Below the pieces are notes generated by a model that ran no database searches, was not told where the DNA came from, and saw nothing but the letters and a program-made list of their open reading frames with translations. Shown here piece after piece: positions 46,741 through 58,900 of a DNA stretch of 64,000 nt. This stretch comes from Maylandia zebra (lineage: Eukaryota > Chordata > Actinopteri > Cichliformes > Cichlidae): the NCBI RefSeq assembly GCF_041146795.1, contig NC_135170.1, positions 9,613,533 to 9,677,532 on the forward strand, read 5' to 3'. Positions within the stretch are counted from its first letter, which is position 1. Every line of letters starts with the position of its first letter. Position numbers and translations under genes: made by a program.

Positions 46741-49465
46741 AAGATAAGATAAGATAAGATAAGATAAGATAACTCTTTATTGTCATTGCACAGTCATACA
46801 TAGTACAGTAGTACAATGAAATTGGAAAAACTGTCCTACGTCGGCACTACATATAACACAACACGACACGATATGACACATCACAACGTAACAAACAACA
46901 CAACACAGTATATTAACTTAGTATAAAAAAGAAGAATAAGTGTATGTGTATTGCACACTGTTATTATTGCACATTAATTATTATTGCACCTTGTTATAAA
47001 TATAAATATTATTGTTATCGTTTTAAACATTGTTACCTCCCCCTAAAAAGTCCAGGGAGGTATCCAGTCAGGTCAGCTATTTACATTGATCAGGGCTATT
47101 GCCCTGTTGTAAAAGCTGTCCTTGAGTCTATTTGTTCGGGACCTCAGCAGCCTGAACCTCCTGCCAGACGGCAGCAGCTTAAACACCCGGTGTCCTGGGT
47201 GTGTGCAGTCCCGTAGGATGCTGCGTGCCCTCTTGAGACAGCGAGTGCTGTACAGGTCCTTCAGGGAGGGAAGAGGATGTCCAATGATTTTTTGGGCCAT
47301 GTTGATGACCCTCTGGAGTGCCTTTCTGTGTGCTGTGGTGCAGCTGGAGAACCACACACCGATGCAATATGTCAGCACACTTTCAATGGAGCAGCGGTAG
47401 AAGACGGTCAGCAGCTCCTTCTTCAGGTCCATTTTTCTGAGGATTCTCAGAAAGTGGAGACGCTGTTGGGCCTTCTTTAAGACCGCAGAGGTGTTAGAGC
47501 TCCATTGGAGGTCTGTGTCTATGTGCACACCCAGAAACTTGAAACTGGAGACCCTTTCCACGCACTCCCCGTTGATGCTGACAGGCTGCAGCTCGGACTT
47601 CCTCCTTCTGAAGTCAACTACCAGTTCTTTTGTTTTGGTGGTATTGAGGTCCAGGTTGTTGTCTGCACACCAATCTGACAGCCTCTGAACTTCAGCTCTG
47701 TATGCAGTCTCATCTCCCCCTGAGATGAGCCCCACCACAGTGGTATCATCTGCAAACTTGATGACTGTGTTGTCTGGGTGGGAACTAACACAGTCATGTG
47801 TGTACAGAGTGTACAGTATGGGGACTCAGTACACAGCCTTGTGGAGAGCCGGTGTTGAGGCTGAGGGCTGAGGAAAGATGAGGCCCCACTCTAACTCTCT
47901 GTACACGGTCTGAGAGGAAGTCTCTGATCCAGCGGCAGGTGGTGGAAGGAAGTCCAATTTCCAGCAGTTTATCTATTAGTCTGTCCGGGAGTATCGTATT
48001 GAAAGCAGAGCTAAAGTCAACAAAGAGCAGCCTGGCGTAACGGCCCTGCACTTCCAGGTGAGAGATGGTGGTGTGGAGCGTTGTAGCAATGGCATCTTCA
48101 GTTGATCTGTTAGCTCTGTATGCAAACTGGAGCGGGTCGAGTGTGGGTGGCAGGCAGGACATGATGTGACGTCGGACCAGTTTCTCAAAGCACTTCATTA
48201 TAACAGGTGTTAGAGCAACTGGTCGGTAGTCGTTGAGGCTGCTAATGTTAGTACGCTTTGGCAGTGGGACAATTGTGGCTGACTTTAGGCACGGCGGGAT
48301 GCAGGACTGGGACAGTGAAGTGTTGAAGATCTTAGTGAAGACCCCAGCCAGCTGGTCTGCACACTCTTTTAGGACCTTTGCGGTTACCCCATCTGGTCCG
48401 GTGGCCTTCCTGGGGTTCACTGCCCTCAGTGTGCGCCTCACCTCATATTCCTGCACTATGAGGCTTGGGCTGCTGCTGTCCGATGTTTTTGCTGCTGCTG
48501 CCTCTGGTCCCTTCACCTCAAAGCGTGCGAAGAAGTGGTTCAGCTCCTCTGCAAGCTCCGCGTTACCCTCAGTCAACGTGGTATTGCCAGGTTTGTAGTT
48601 GGTTAAGTGCTGAACTCCCTGCCATACCTGTCGTGAGTTGTTGGTGGTGAAGTGGTCTTCGATCCTTCTCTTGTACGCTGCCTTGGCCTCTCTGATGCCT
48701 CTTTTCAACTGAGATCTGGCTGCACTGTACTGCATACCATCCCCGGATCTAAAAGCGGCGTCACGTTGCTTCAGCAGGACCTGGACCTCTTTAGTCATCC
48801 AGGGTTTCTGGTTGGAATACACCCGGAGACGTTTGTCCACAGTGACACTGTTGACACAGAAATTAATATATGAGAGCACTGATGTTGTGTGCTCTTCAAG
48901 GTCCTGATGTTCGAACACGCTCCAGTCCGTGTTTTCAAAACAGTCCTGCAGCTGATGTGATGCACCTTCTGGCCAGGTTTTCACAGTTTTTGTGACTGGG
49001 GGGGCTCTTCTCCTAATGGGAGTGTATGCAGGGATCAACAGCATGGACATGTGGTCTGACAAACCTAGATGTGGTAGAGGGGTTGCTCTGTAGCCTTTTT
49101 GGATGTTGCTGTAGGCTTTATCCAATGTGTTTTTCCCCCTCGTTGCACATTTAATATGCTGTTCAAATCTGGGGAATACTGACCTTAAATCAGCATGGTT
49201 GAAGTCCCCAGCTATAATGTGCACTGCGTTTGGATGGGAGTTCTGCTGGTTGCTTATTGTCTTGTGCAGCTCCTCCATGGCAGAGTTAGCATTAGCATCG
49301 GGTGGTACATACACGGCCGTTACCATGACAACAGTAAACTCGCGAGGTATGTAGACGGGTCTGCACTTCACAGTCAAGTATTCCAAATCCGGGGAACAGT
49401 GGCTGTCTACAGTCTTTGTGTTTTTGCACCAGCTGTCATTGGTGTAGATGCATAAGAGGATGTAA
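46741..49465 (-). mobile_element. 5'-truncated LINE related to the one in cnn1 intron 1
   Basis: Reads on the minus strand from an endonuclease fragment (CIYTNDSWCKNTKTVDSHC, about 49460) through RT to the 3' end CAATGACAATAAAGAGTT, followed by five ATCTT units (46741-46770). The 3' simple tail directly abuts a GT/TA microsatellite. Its protein resembles that of the 26.7-kb LINE throughout but is clearly a different subfamily with a different terminal repeat. Both copies are truncated within the endonuclease domain. Confidence 0.88.
47073..49465 (-). pseudogene. LINE endonuclease/RT reading frame with one frameshift
   Basis: The frame is open from 49465 to about 47820 and carries [72 protein letters not shown] and [11 protein letters not shown] net one-base insertion just after GCVLSP (about 47815-47822) shifts the frame. 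The other frame then supplies [15 protein letters not shown] (FADD at about 47745-47756) and the C-terminal KKAQQRLHFLR, PSGRRFR and NRLKDSF motifs down to 47073. All RT catalytic aspartates survive, so the frameshift looks like the main lesson in an otherwise young copy. Confidence 0.87.
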
Positions 49466-51904
49466 CTTATTCTTACAATGACTGTAAGAATACCTTTCAA
49501 TGTTGCCTCAAACTTTTTCAGCCTTTAGGACTTCACATTTCAACAAAAGATTAAAAAAACTCCTTCAACTCTTCCAAGGCCTTTAAAGATGCAGAGTATA
49601 AAATCTCACCCCTAGGCACTAGATGTCAGTAGATTGCAGATTGCAGTCAAGTGAACTTGACATCTTCCACAAACCAGCGCCCACTCCTATCAATATTTAA
49701 TGGATTATTTCTAATTTTATGAGAATGCTTAATTCTTTGGAACATGTAATTTTACACACTAATCAATGTATGTTTTGTGAGCACATTTAACTGACTGTAT
49801 GTTTAACTTTCCCTCTTCATAGAGATTTAACGCTGACATTATTGACTTTTTACATCAGCTGGCCTTTAATTTCCTTTACTTCTTAACAGCTTTCAGTTAT
49901 AACTCTCACCTTTATTCAGCTTTTACTCTTACACTTACATGTGCACTGCTTTCATCTCTCTTTTCAGCTAACATGTCAACTCTTTTCAGTGTTTACACTC
50001 TGAATGGCACATTCAGATCTCCAAGCATCACCTGCACCAGATCACCTGCTGTCAGTACTTATTCTTTTCACATCAGCTGACACCTTTCCATCTATACACT
50101 TGCACTAGCACTCTAATATCTGGGTTTCTCCTTAGTTCCAGTTGTGAACATTTGCAGCCTGTCTTTATTTTCGCTTGTTTTCCTCTATGTCCAGATCTTG
50201 GCTCTCACTCACATGCTGGAACAGGCCAGTGACACCTTTGGCTAAAATTGCTGGTGTCAGTGAGGTGCTGCTTGTTAGCGTGTTTGTTATAAAACGATGC
50301 CCAGGCCAGGGGTTTTTAAGCACCTTGTAAAAGTGGACTCCGTTTATAGCTCCTCCAAAGTCTGGAATGTTTATTTGAGTTTTTCTTTTTTCTTTTTAAA
50401 TGTCTGTTTTTGTTTCTCCGTGTCTGGGAAAGGTCTTCAGAATAAATTCCTCTTGAAATAGACATATCCCTATAATCTATTTATTTTTACATAACTATTA
50501 CTTGCTCAATGTTGTGTCTGGCTTGTGCTGCATACTAGGAGCAAGCTCAGATATTGGACCTTGTAAAGACAGGGAGAGAGGAGACTTGGCATTTACAGAC
50601 ATGAATTCATTAAGTTAAAATGTCTTACAAACACACAGTCGACGTAAGGAGACGGTGATTTTCTCGGGGAAATCGGCTGTGCTGTGAAAACCAGAGAGCC
50701 CGTACAAAATGTATGCTACGTTAAAAAAAAAAAGAAAAGCGCTGACGGATAACGTGTTTTTGTAACAGGCAGGTGTGTTTCTCTGTGTACAAAACACACA
50801 GGTGATGAGATTCAGCCCATACATGACTGAAGTTAAACAGTGAATGTGCATTGTAGTAGCAAGAGGAAATGTTCATTGAGTCTGTTATGTGACCTTTTTT
50901 GGTAAAGCTTCTCAAGCACGGACTCTGACCAAACCCCTTGACCGATTGGTACACACACACACAGGAGATGGTTTCAATCACAGACCTCTACAGTGGCTCA
51001 GACCCCTCCTCCAAATTTTTCACTTTCCGTGCTCCTTCACGGGTCTCTTTCATCCCCATTTCGAGCAATGCTCTCCTCCCTTTTATCTCATAGCGAACGT
51101 CTCAGTCCGTGCTTCACCTTTCCTTTTTTGTTGAATATCTCCATCACTTTCCTCACAAACACTTTTTAAAAGAAAACACAGAGCAGTGGTGCCAGCTACC
51201 AGTAGTTAGTTTTGGCTTGCCTAAGTAGAACTGTCATACTACTGACTGCTGACAAATGACTGGACAGGTTACACCACAAACAACAGGTCATGCTGACGTC
51301 AGTGTTTTTGATAACACTTTATAATACAACCTGTCACTAAAAGTGTAACTAAATGGAATTTCAGTGTGTTGTATTTGAAATTACAATCTAATTATATTTA
51401 CCTATAAATACTGAAAAGTCGGTGGACTAGAATAATGGGGTAACAAATGTATAAGTATGTTTTACTGTGCAATTTCATGGTAATTTTGCAGAAAAACAAA
51501 CCGTATTTCTCCATCTTACATGTTAAATGCACCGTATTTGTTGGGTGCGGGTCCTATTATGGAGTGGAATAATCTTCATTATACTGATGTGCATGATGGG
51601 TGTTCTATTATTCAATTGTCCTTTTATTTTACTAATATATATGTAAGTCCAACTTACTTTTGTTTCCTGTTCAAACACAAACTAAAGTAAATTTAAGTAA
51701 AGTATAATTAAAAAAAACTGATTGTTACTACTTTATTCTAGTGTACACAGGTTTAAGTATATACAGTATAATTACATTGTAATTAAATTATACTGAAGCG
51801 CCATTGAATTAGAGGGGAGTTGCACCTGTAGCCGCCCGCCATATTATAAAAGTTTGCATAATGAAAATAGAAATTTAGAGTCAAAATAAAACTCCAACAT
51901 ACTG

Positions 51905-54900
51905 GTTTTCTATGTTTTCAACTTTATTGAAGAAAAAAAACACTTCAAGTAAGTCTCAGCTTTCAGCACTACAATTATGTGATGATTAGTAGTGGTCATT
52001 GTAGACAACAACAGCCTGAGTCACAAGGTAATGCTCGGACGAGGACCCCGAAGGCTGCGTGCGTCTCCGTGTGTGTGTAGTGTAGGCTGTTTCACATTAA
52101 AATCTCCAGAAAACATAACAAGATCATTGCATTAAAACACAAAAACAGACAGAGGATGTAAAAGGAGAAGCCACACTGGCAAATCATTCACAGGAGAAAA
52201 AGGGGAAAAAAAAAAAAGAAAAGACGTGATCATCACTGAACTTTATCATTATAGAAATCTTCCAGATTCAGCCGATTACATTTCATTGCACAACCAGAAA
52301 ACAAAGAACGACAAAACTAAAGGAAAGAATGTTTCGTCTTGTACCGTGAATACCCGTGAGAGAAACTGAAGTATAGCATACAACTTCCACCAGCTCAGAA
52401 GCAACCCATTTAATATCAGCAGTCTTTTTGTCTAAATGTCTGTCTATTTTGAGACCCCAATAGAAAAGCTCAGCTGTAAGGCCAAAGCGTATTTCATTTC
52501 AACATATGCTTGTTGAGCATGTGGAAGAACAACCTAACCGCATTCCAGGCAAACTGGTGGAGGTTCAAATCCAAACTTGCAATTTTGTTCCAAATATATC
52601 AGAGTTTGATCACAGGATGATTTTTGCTAACTTTTTGATATATATACACATATAGCTAAGCAATTTCTCTTTATGAAATGCCATAACAAATAGTGGCAAT
52701 CTGGCTGTTGTAAACAAATAAAAATAATTAGTACAGAATACAGATCACAGCCTTATATCATTCCACTCACTCTCTTTCCAAAAAGCCTCAAAGTGTGCGA
52801 CAGAGATCTTGAAATATATTCTGTAGAAAAACCCTGACAGGTACAAAAACTCTATTTGTCCAGTTCGCAAAAGAGCTACACAACAAACATCCCAACTGTG
52901 TCCTTTTTACATTGTGCATGAGACATGTGCCAGAGAGCAGTCTCAGTCTAAACTCATCCAAAAAGAGCAATACGCTACAACAAGAAGCGTATCAGCATCA
53001 CTGCTCGGCCGAGTCTCAGTAAAGTCTCCCGTGCTCGGTAGTTCAGACTGAATATTCACAGCTTTGATTTCAGGAGGCTGGAGAAATGAGACACTAGCCT
53101 TCCCGTCCACTACGTGTACAGCTTAAAGAACTTGTGTTTAAAAAAAACAAAACACAACAAAAAGAACTTCATTTTCGACATCTGCAGGATCATTTCAATG
53201 CCACTAAATAACCTCTCGCAACATTCAGATATATACCCTGCCCAGAAAACGGGCTCCCCTGCTGGGATCAGCTTTGGGATTATAATACTTGGCCGGATTA
53301 ATCACTGTGCAGGCAGGTTATAAAAATATATATACACAGAGTATACATAAGGAATATAGAGGAAATAATCACTGGATATTACATTAGAAAGTTCATGCTA
53401 ATTCAAATCTGACTGCATCACATCCACCGTTTGTCTAAAAAGGCACAAGATACTGTAGCCCCTCCTTAGCGGTGACAGACAGAAATACAGGAGAGTCACA
53501 GCCCCACGGGGAATGTGCTTTATATTTCCACAGTGAAAACAGCAGCAGAGATTCTCAGACTATTTTAAACATTGATCCAACGAGACAAAGACTCGAAGGA
53601 GAAATCCACCAGTTTAACACTTCAAGTGTGTGTGTGTCTGTGCAAGTAACATTTGCTGGGAGGAGGAGGGGGGGGGGGGGGCTGAGGCTAAAAGAGAAAG
53701 GGTTTTATTTAAATGCTATATAATTAATGTTTAGTTTAAGTTGTGCAAGGATGGAAAAATTTATTAAATTAGATTTTCTTGCAGATTTTTAGGGATATGT
53801 AGTTACTGTCATTCATTTTTGGATGTGAATGCAGCTCAAGTTTAAATAAAACCCTTTCAAGCGAAGAAAGTACAAACCTGCAACCTGTTATTTCAAGATT
53901 TGATAGCAAAAATAAAAAAAAATAAAAAATCCCAAACCTGAAACATCTGCTGTGTTTCTGTCTGTCATGAAATCAGCTGTTAAGAATTTGCTGACAGAAG
54001 AACTGATGAATCTGTAAGAACTGAAGTCTGTAAATCTGAGTAATGCCAACTGGCCTATGGAAAGTGTGGTAACATCTTAGCCATACAGTACGCACAACTT
54101 ACCTACTGTATGCGTATACACTGTACAGACATGCAGGTTGAGGGGAAACAATCAAAAAATACAAGTAGTACATGCTTTGAGTATGCTCTGAGAGGACAAC
54201 ACATTTTGGAAGATACCCAGCCCAGCCCCACCCAACCCCTTTAGCATTAGATTAATGCATTTAATATTTAGATGTTAGTCATCTATTTACCCTATTCACT
54301 AAGGCGTCACAGAAATATGTCAATCGTACCATGCTCTATCGTGACGATACATTTTATACAGTAAAGTAAATCATGCAGATTGCCACGGTGCTTTCTGATG
54401 TCGCAGACCGGTCCATCGAAATTCATGTTCTTATCTGCCAGACAATTTTTGAAAAAACTAATGTAAATAATAAAATGGCATATTGCTACCATTCCTATTG
54501 CTCAGATTCTGCAAAAAGGACAAGCACCACCATGGTGTTTAAAAAAAGGGCACTGAATACAGTGTGTAAGATTGCACGCTATGCAGTGCATGTGCAAACA
54601 AGTGGAACAAGTACATGTGGGTGAGTCTGCTTTCCACTATTAGAGTCACTGAAAACAGGGTGGATAAGTGGGGGGGGGGGGGGGGGGGGGATCTAACTAC
54701 AAAAACAAACAAACAAACAAACAAACAATAAACAACACAATTAGAAGCAGTTTAGCAAAGCTGCTCTGCTGCACTGCACTGGCTGGGATAAGCTCTGAAG
54801 ACAGAGGGAGAAGTCGCTCTGAGCCATTAATGTTGACACAGATGAAGTCTTGAAAGATAAAAACAGTTTTTTCCTTTTTTAACAGGGAAAAAAAAATAAA

Positions 54901-55952
54901 CAGCTGATTAATTCATGAGGACGGGCTCGACAGACTCTTTTGTAAGGCAGGGGGAGAGGTAGAACGAAAATGCTGGAGCTCAATTGTGGAGCCCTACCCA
55001 GTGAGGCAGAGGGTTGCAATGAAAATGATATTCCTTTGATTGCTAATGACAAGTGTTAAATTAAAAAAAAAAAGCCATCATGAAGAATACTGAAAAGGCA
55101 AAACTGTCCTGTTAGGAGCGAAAGGTGTAAGAGAGTGAGTCTCTGTCTCTCCTGCATGCATATTCTGTGTTTTACATAGAAACTCCAAATGATAACGAGG
55201 CTGGAGGGGCATGGCTGGTGATACAGGTAGGTGCCACTTGTTACGAGGAGGCCACAGCAGGTGATACTGTAGAAGAGGCATTCATGGTGTTTTTTTTCCT
55301 GTCTCTTTTTTTGTGAGGTTTGATGAGTTTAAGACAAGAGCCCTATAGATTCACAAACACTGTACGGGTCTGACGGATGAATTAGTCACTCTGCAGGCCA
55401 CGAGTGTGGAATGATGAAGAAGCCTCGAGTTTGTCAGGAGCAAAAGTGAGTGCGATTGTTTTTTTTGTTGTTTTTGAAGGGGGCTAAGCAGTAATGTAAT
55501 GGGCGATATACTCCTCTACTGTTATTGCTTTCCTGTTTTTTTCCCTTCCCCTCACGCCCCCTCCCACAGGCACTTCAGAGGATTGGGCTTTGGCTGAAGT
55601 TGAGTGTGAGAGCAGGCTGTGGGGGAGATGACAGAGGATTGGTGGTAGTGACAGGAGTAACAGACAGAGTTAAAAGTGTTCTTTTGAGCTCTACCTTGTC
55701 GTCTGAAAGCTATCACCCAGCAGGATACTAATCTGTCAGTGAAAAAGGTTGCAAACGCTGGTGCTTGTCCTGTGCCAGGGTGAGAACCTGAGGACTCTTA
55801 GCCCAGGCCACTAGCTGACTTCAAGAAGATCAGGGGCTGAGATTGAGGGTGAGAGGGAAGCTGAGGCTTTATTAAAAGAGCAAGGTTCCTGGTTGTCCAG
55901 CCTCCCTCCATGCTTATTGTCTGTGTCTACAAATGCTGTGCTCTACACCTCC
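51905..55952 (-). other. Probable long 3' UTR of the tlcd4-like gene
   Basis: Minus-strand sequence after the TGA of the tlcd4-like gene. A minus-strand AATAAA (TTTATT at 51923-51928) just right of 51905 is a plausible poly(A) signal, which would give a 3' UTR of about 4 kb. It contains a G run (53669-53681), a 21-G run (54670-54690) followed by an AAAC array, and no competing reading frame. The 3' end is inferred; an earlier signal could be used. Confidence 0.4.
54670..54690. repeat. 21-G homopolymer with adjacent AAAC array
   Basis: A run of 21 G is followed by about six AAAC units (54702-54727). Both lie in the inferred tlcd4-like 3' UTR. Confidence 0.88.
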
Positions 55953-58900
55953 TCAGTCTGTATGGTTGTTTGTGTGCTTCTTATCTAAGGAAGATGACGC
56001 CTCTGCTTCTACCTTGACCTTTCGCCCTCCTCTCCCAGTCAGGACCTTGTAGCAGCCCCGAGTGATTTTGTACATCCAAATAATGTTCAAGACATCCAGG
56101 GCAATGCAGGAGGTGATCCATGCCACCTGGGCACCCAAGCCCAGCCGCTCAAACTCCGGAGTGCCAAAAGTGGCGAATACACTGGCCCAGTAGGATGGCA
56201 TGACTGCAATGCGCACCAGGAAGAACACCACAGCCATAGCAACCCCATTTAATACCACCAACCGGTGTGAGCGTGGGTACTTTAATGACTCGAAGAACCA
56301 CCTGGAGGAGAAAGAGCCATTAGGAAATGTCAGGGAACAAGATATGTCTGCCATATGGTGTGAAGGGGATCCTGACAAGTACATATTCACAAGTGAGGAT
56401 GACTCACCTTTGGTTCACAAATGGTGTGGATAGCTCAGAAATGAGACGGAAATTGGCAAAGTAGGGAAGGACACCACGGGTCTGCGAAGAGCAAACAACA
56501 CAGATGATGAGGAATTTAGGAAGCAGAAGGACACAAAAACAACAAGAATCGGGTTTCAGAAAAATGAGCCACTCACCAAAACATATCCGTAAGCATAGAG
56601 CGCCGCCAAGTGGTGGCAAACGAAAAAGCTGTCCCCCATAGTGCTCCAATTACATGCTAGCAGCACCAGGTCTGGAGAGCAGGTGGAGACATTGGTCATT
56701 AAGCTAGCAAAACATTACACAGCTGACTTTAGAAGAAAAGAACAGAGCCCAGGCTGAACTGAGTCTAACACGAACACAGAATACTCAGGACTTTGACTCT
56801 AAAAATGACTTTGACATAATCAATTCATCAACAGATGAATTAAAACTTGTTACAAAACTTGGAGAGCTGACAATACATTCAAAACTAGAATCAAGTCATA
56901 AAACAGCAACTGAAGATAAGGAGAGCAAGAACAAAAGAACAAAGAACACAAATTTGCAGAAGAAACTGAAGGAGACATCTATGGTCCTCCATTTTCAACA
57001 GCACTCATGCAGCATTTTCATGGACTTAAGCAAAAAGTCCATGAAATATGTTTTTATTTCTTATTCTTTTGAGAGAACAATCAAATTGGTATACTAGTGG
57101 ACAATTTCCTTTCCTAGTATTTTCAAAAGTTCAGTCGCTGATAATGAGCTTGCTCTGGACATTTCCCTACCATCACGATGACCAACCCACTCATGTGGCC
57201 ATTATTTGGCTGCAGATTCCACAGATTCCCCTGCTAATTACCCAATCTCATATTCGACTGATGCCACAGTTTTATCAATCCCTGTAATTATAAAGGCGCA
57301 GATGGAAACCATTTATTAGTCATCACAAATTTCTGCAACCAGGCCTAACAGTCTAATTACCGTGCCTGACAAAGCCCAGCCTCCCAAGTCAGCAGTTATT
57401 GCTCTTTTGAAACGACTGAACTTTTACTAATGAATCATTTATTATTAATGGTTTATTACCATCTTCTGTACCACTGAGACTTGGCTCAAACTAGAGGACT
57501 ACTGCCCCCTTGTGGAATTTTGCTGACTAAACTACAAATTCTTGAATGCCCTGAGGCGCTCGGGCTGTGGTGGGGTAATCGCTGCGGTTTACAAGGGTAA
57601 TTTGAATTGTGTTCCATTTCCTCCCACTTCTTTTCATTCATTCAAATTACTATTGTTCAAAATTGACTGTGAAAATCTAGTTTGCTATATTATTATCTAC
57701 TGACCTCCTAAATCTGCTACCAACTTCCCTAAATGAGTTCCCCAATCGACCTTCATCTATTGTTAAATTTGACAAGCTCATTTTGGTATGCGACTTTAAC
57801 TTGCGCATTGATTCCTCTAACTGAATTTTACACAAGGCATTTCATTTAGTGTAACATGTTAATGGTCGCACACAATGGTGGGCACATCCTGGTTGGTTGT
57901 TTTACTCTTGGCTCATCTTTAGACTCTCTCTGTATGTCATATTTACTGTTTCACCATAAGTGTAATATTTTTGCCACAGTTTTGCAGCCAGTATCGTTTT
58001 CAAAGAGGAGAATCATAAAGCCTAGGATCTTTAATGAGAACACAGTGGCTACATTTTTAACTCTCTTACCAAGTGTCAATTATATTTGTAATAAAGCTGA
58101 GATAGAAAAATACAAATCACTGCCTTTTCATGACGGAACCAGTTACTAACCAGTCTACTTCTTTGGCTTAATTAGCATGAAAAACAGTCCAAGGTTCTTG
58201 TTTAACACCACGAACAGACTCCTTAATCCTGCTCAGTCTGGTTTTCCTGCCCAGCCCTCGGCTGAATGTGAAAAACATTTTTTTTCCTCTTCTGTTGTCT
58301 GTTAAGATCAATTATATCAGGTCACAATTAAACCCTAGTTGCTATCAACCTGCTCAGTTGTGTCATGGAGTTCTGTTATCTAAGTTTTTTCCACGACAGA
58401 TCTTCGTTATGTTTCCTAAAATGTGGAATTGTATGTAATAGTAGCCTTTGACACCACTGATAATCCCATTCTTATTACAGAACTGGTTTGGTATCTCAGG
58501 CCTAGCTCCTAAATGGTCTCATCATACTTATCTGACAGATACTCCAGAATTCATATTAACTGTATGTCCTTATCAGAGCCCCTCATATGAGGGGTTCCAC
58601 AGAGCTCAATCCTGGGTCCAGTTCTGTTTTCTGTATATATGTTACCCCTGGGTTATCTATTAAATAGCTTCTAACAGGGATTTCCGACCGCTGTTATGCT
58701 GATGATACATTTTTCTGTTAAGTCAAACAACCTGAAGAGCCTCTCCTATCTCGGGGAATGCTTCACTGCTGTTATTTGTTGGATGTCTTTAAATTTCTGC
58801 CATCTCAATACTGGCAAAACGGAGGTTCTTGTGTTTGGCTCTTACAGCTTCTCTAAGATCAGTCATTACATTGTCCAGCTATCCAGCAATATCAAGTCAC

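Larger units (their letters stand above)
37501..51904. other. Gene-free interval between cnn1 and the tlcd4-like gene
   Basis: No host gene is visible in 14 kb. It holds Tc1/mariner fragments (37840-38700, 39150-40000, 42340-43170 and 43258-43500), three SINEs with a nested MITE (40187-41590), a SINE-like tail (about 44262-44328), a GT microsatellite (about 46665-46713) and a LINE (46741-49465). The stretches 44330-46660 and 49500-51900 show nothing recognisable. Confidence 0.6.

Noticed and set aside
47122..49455. Plus-strand frames opposite the second LINE
   Set aside because: Shadow frames of the minus-strand endonuclease/RT.
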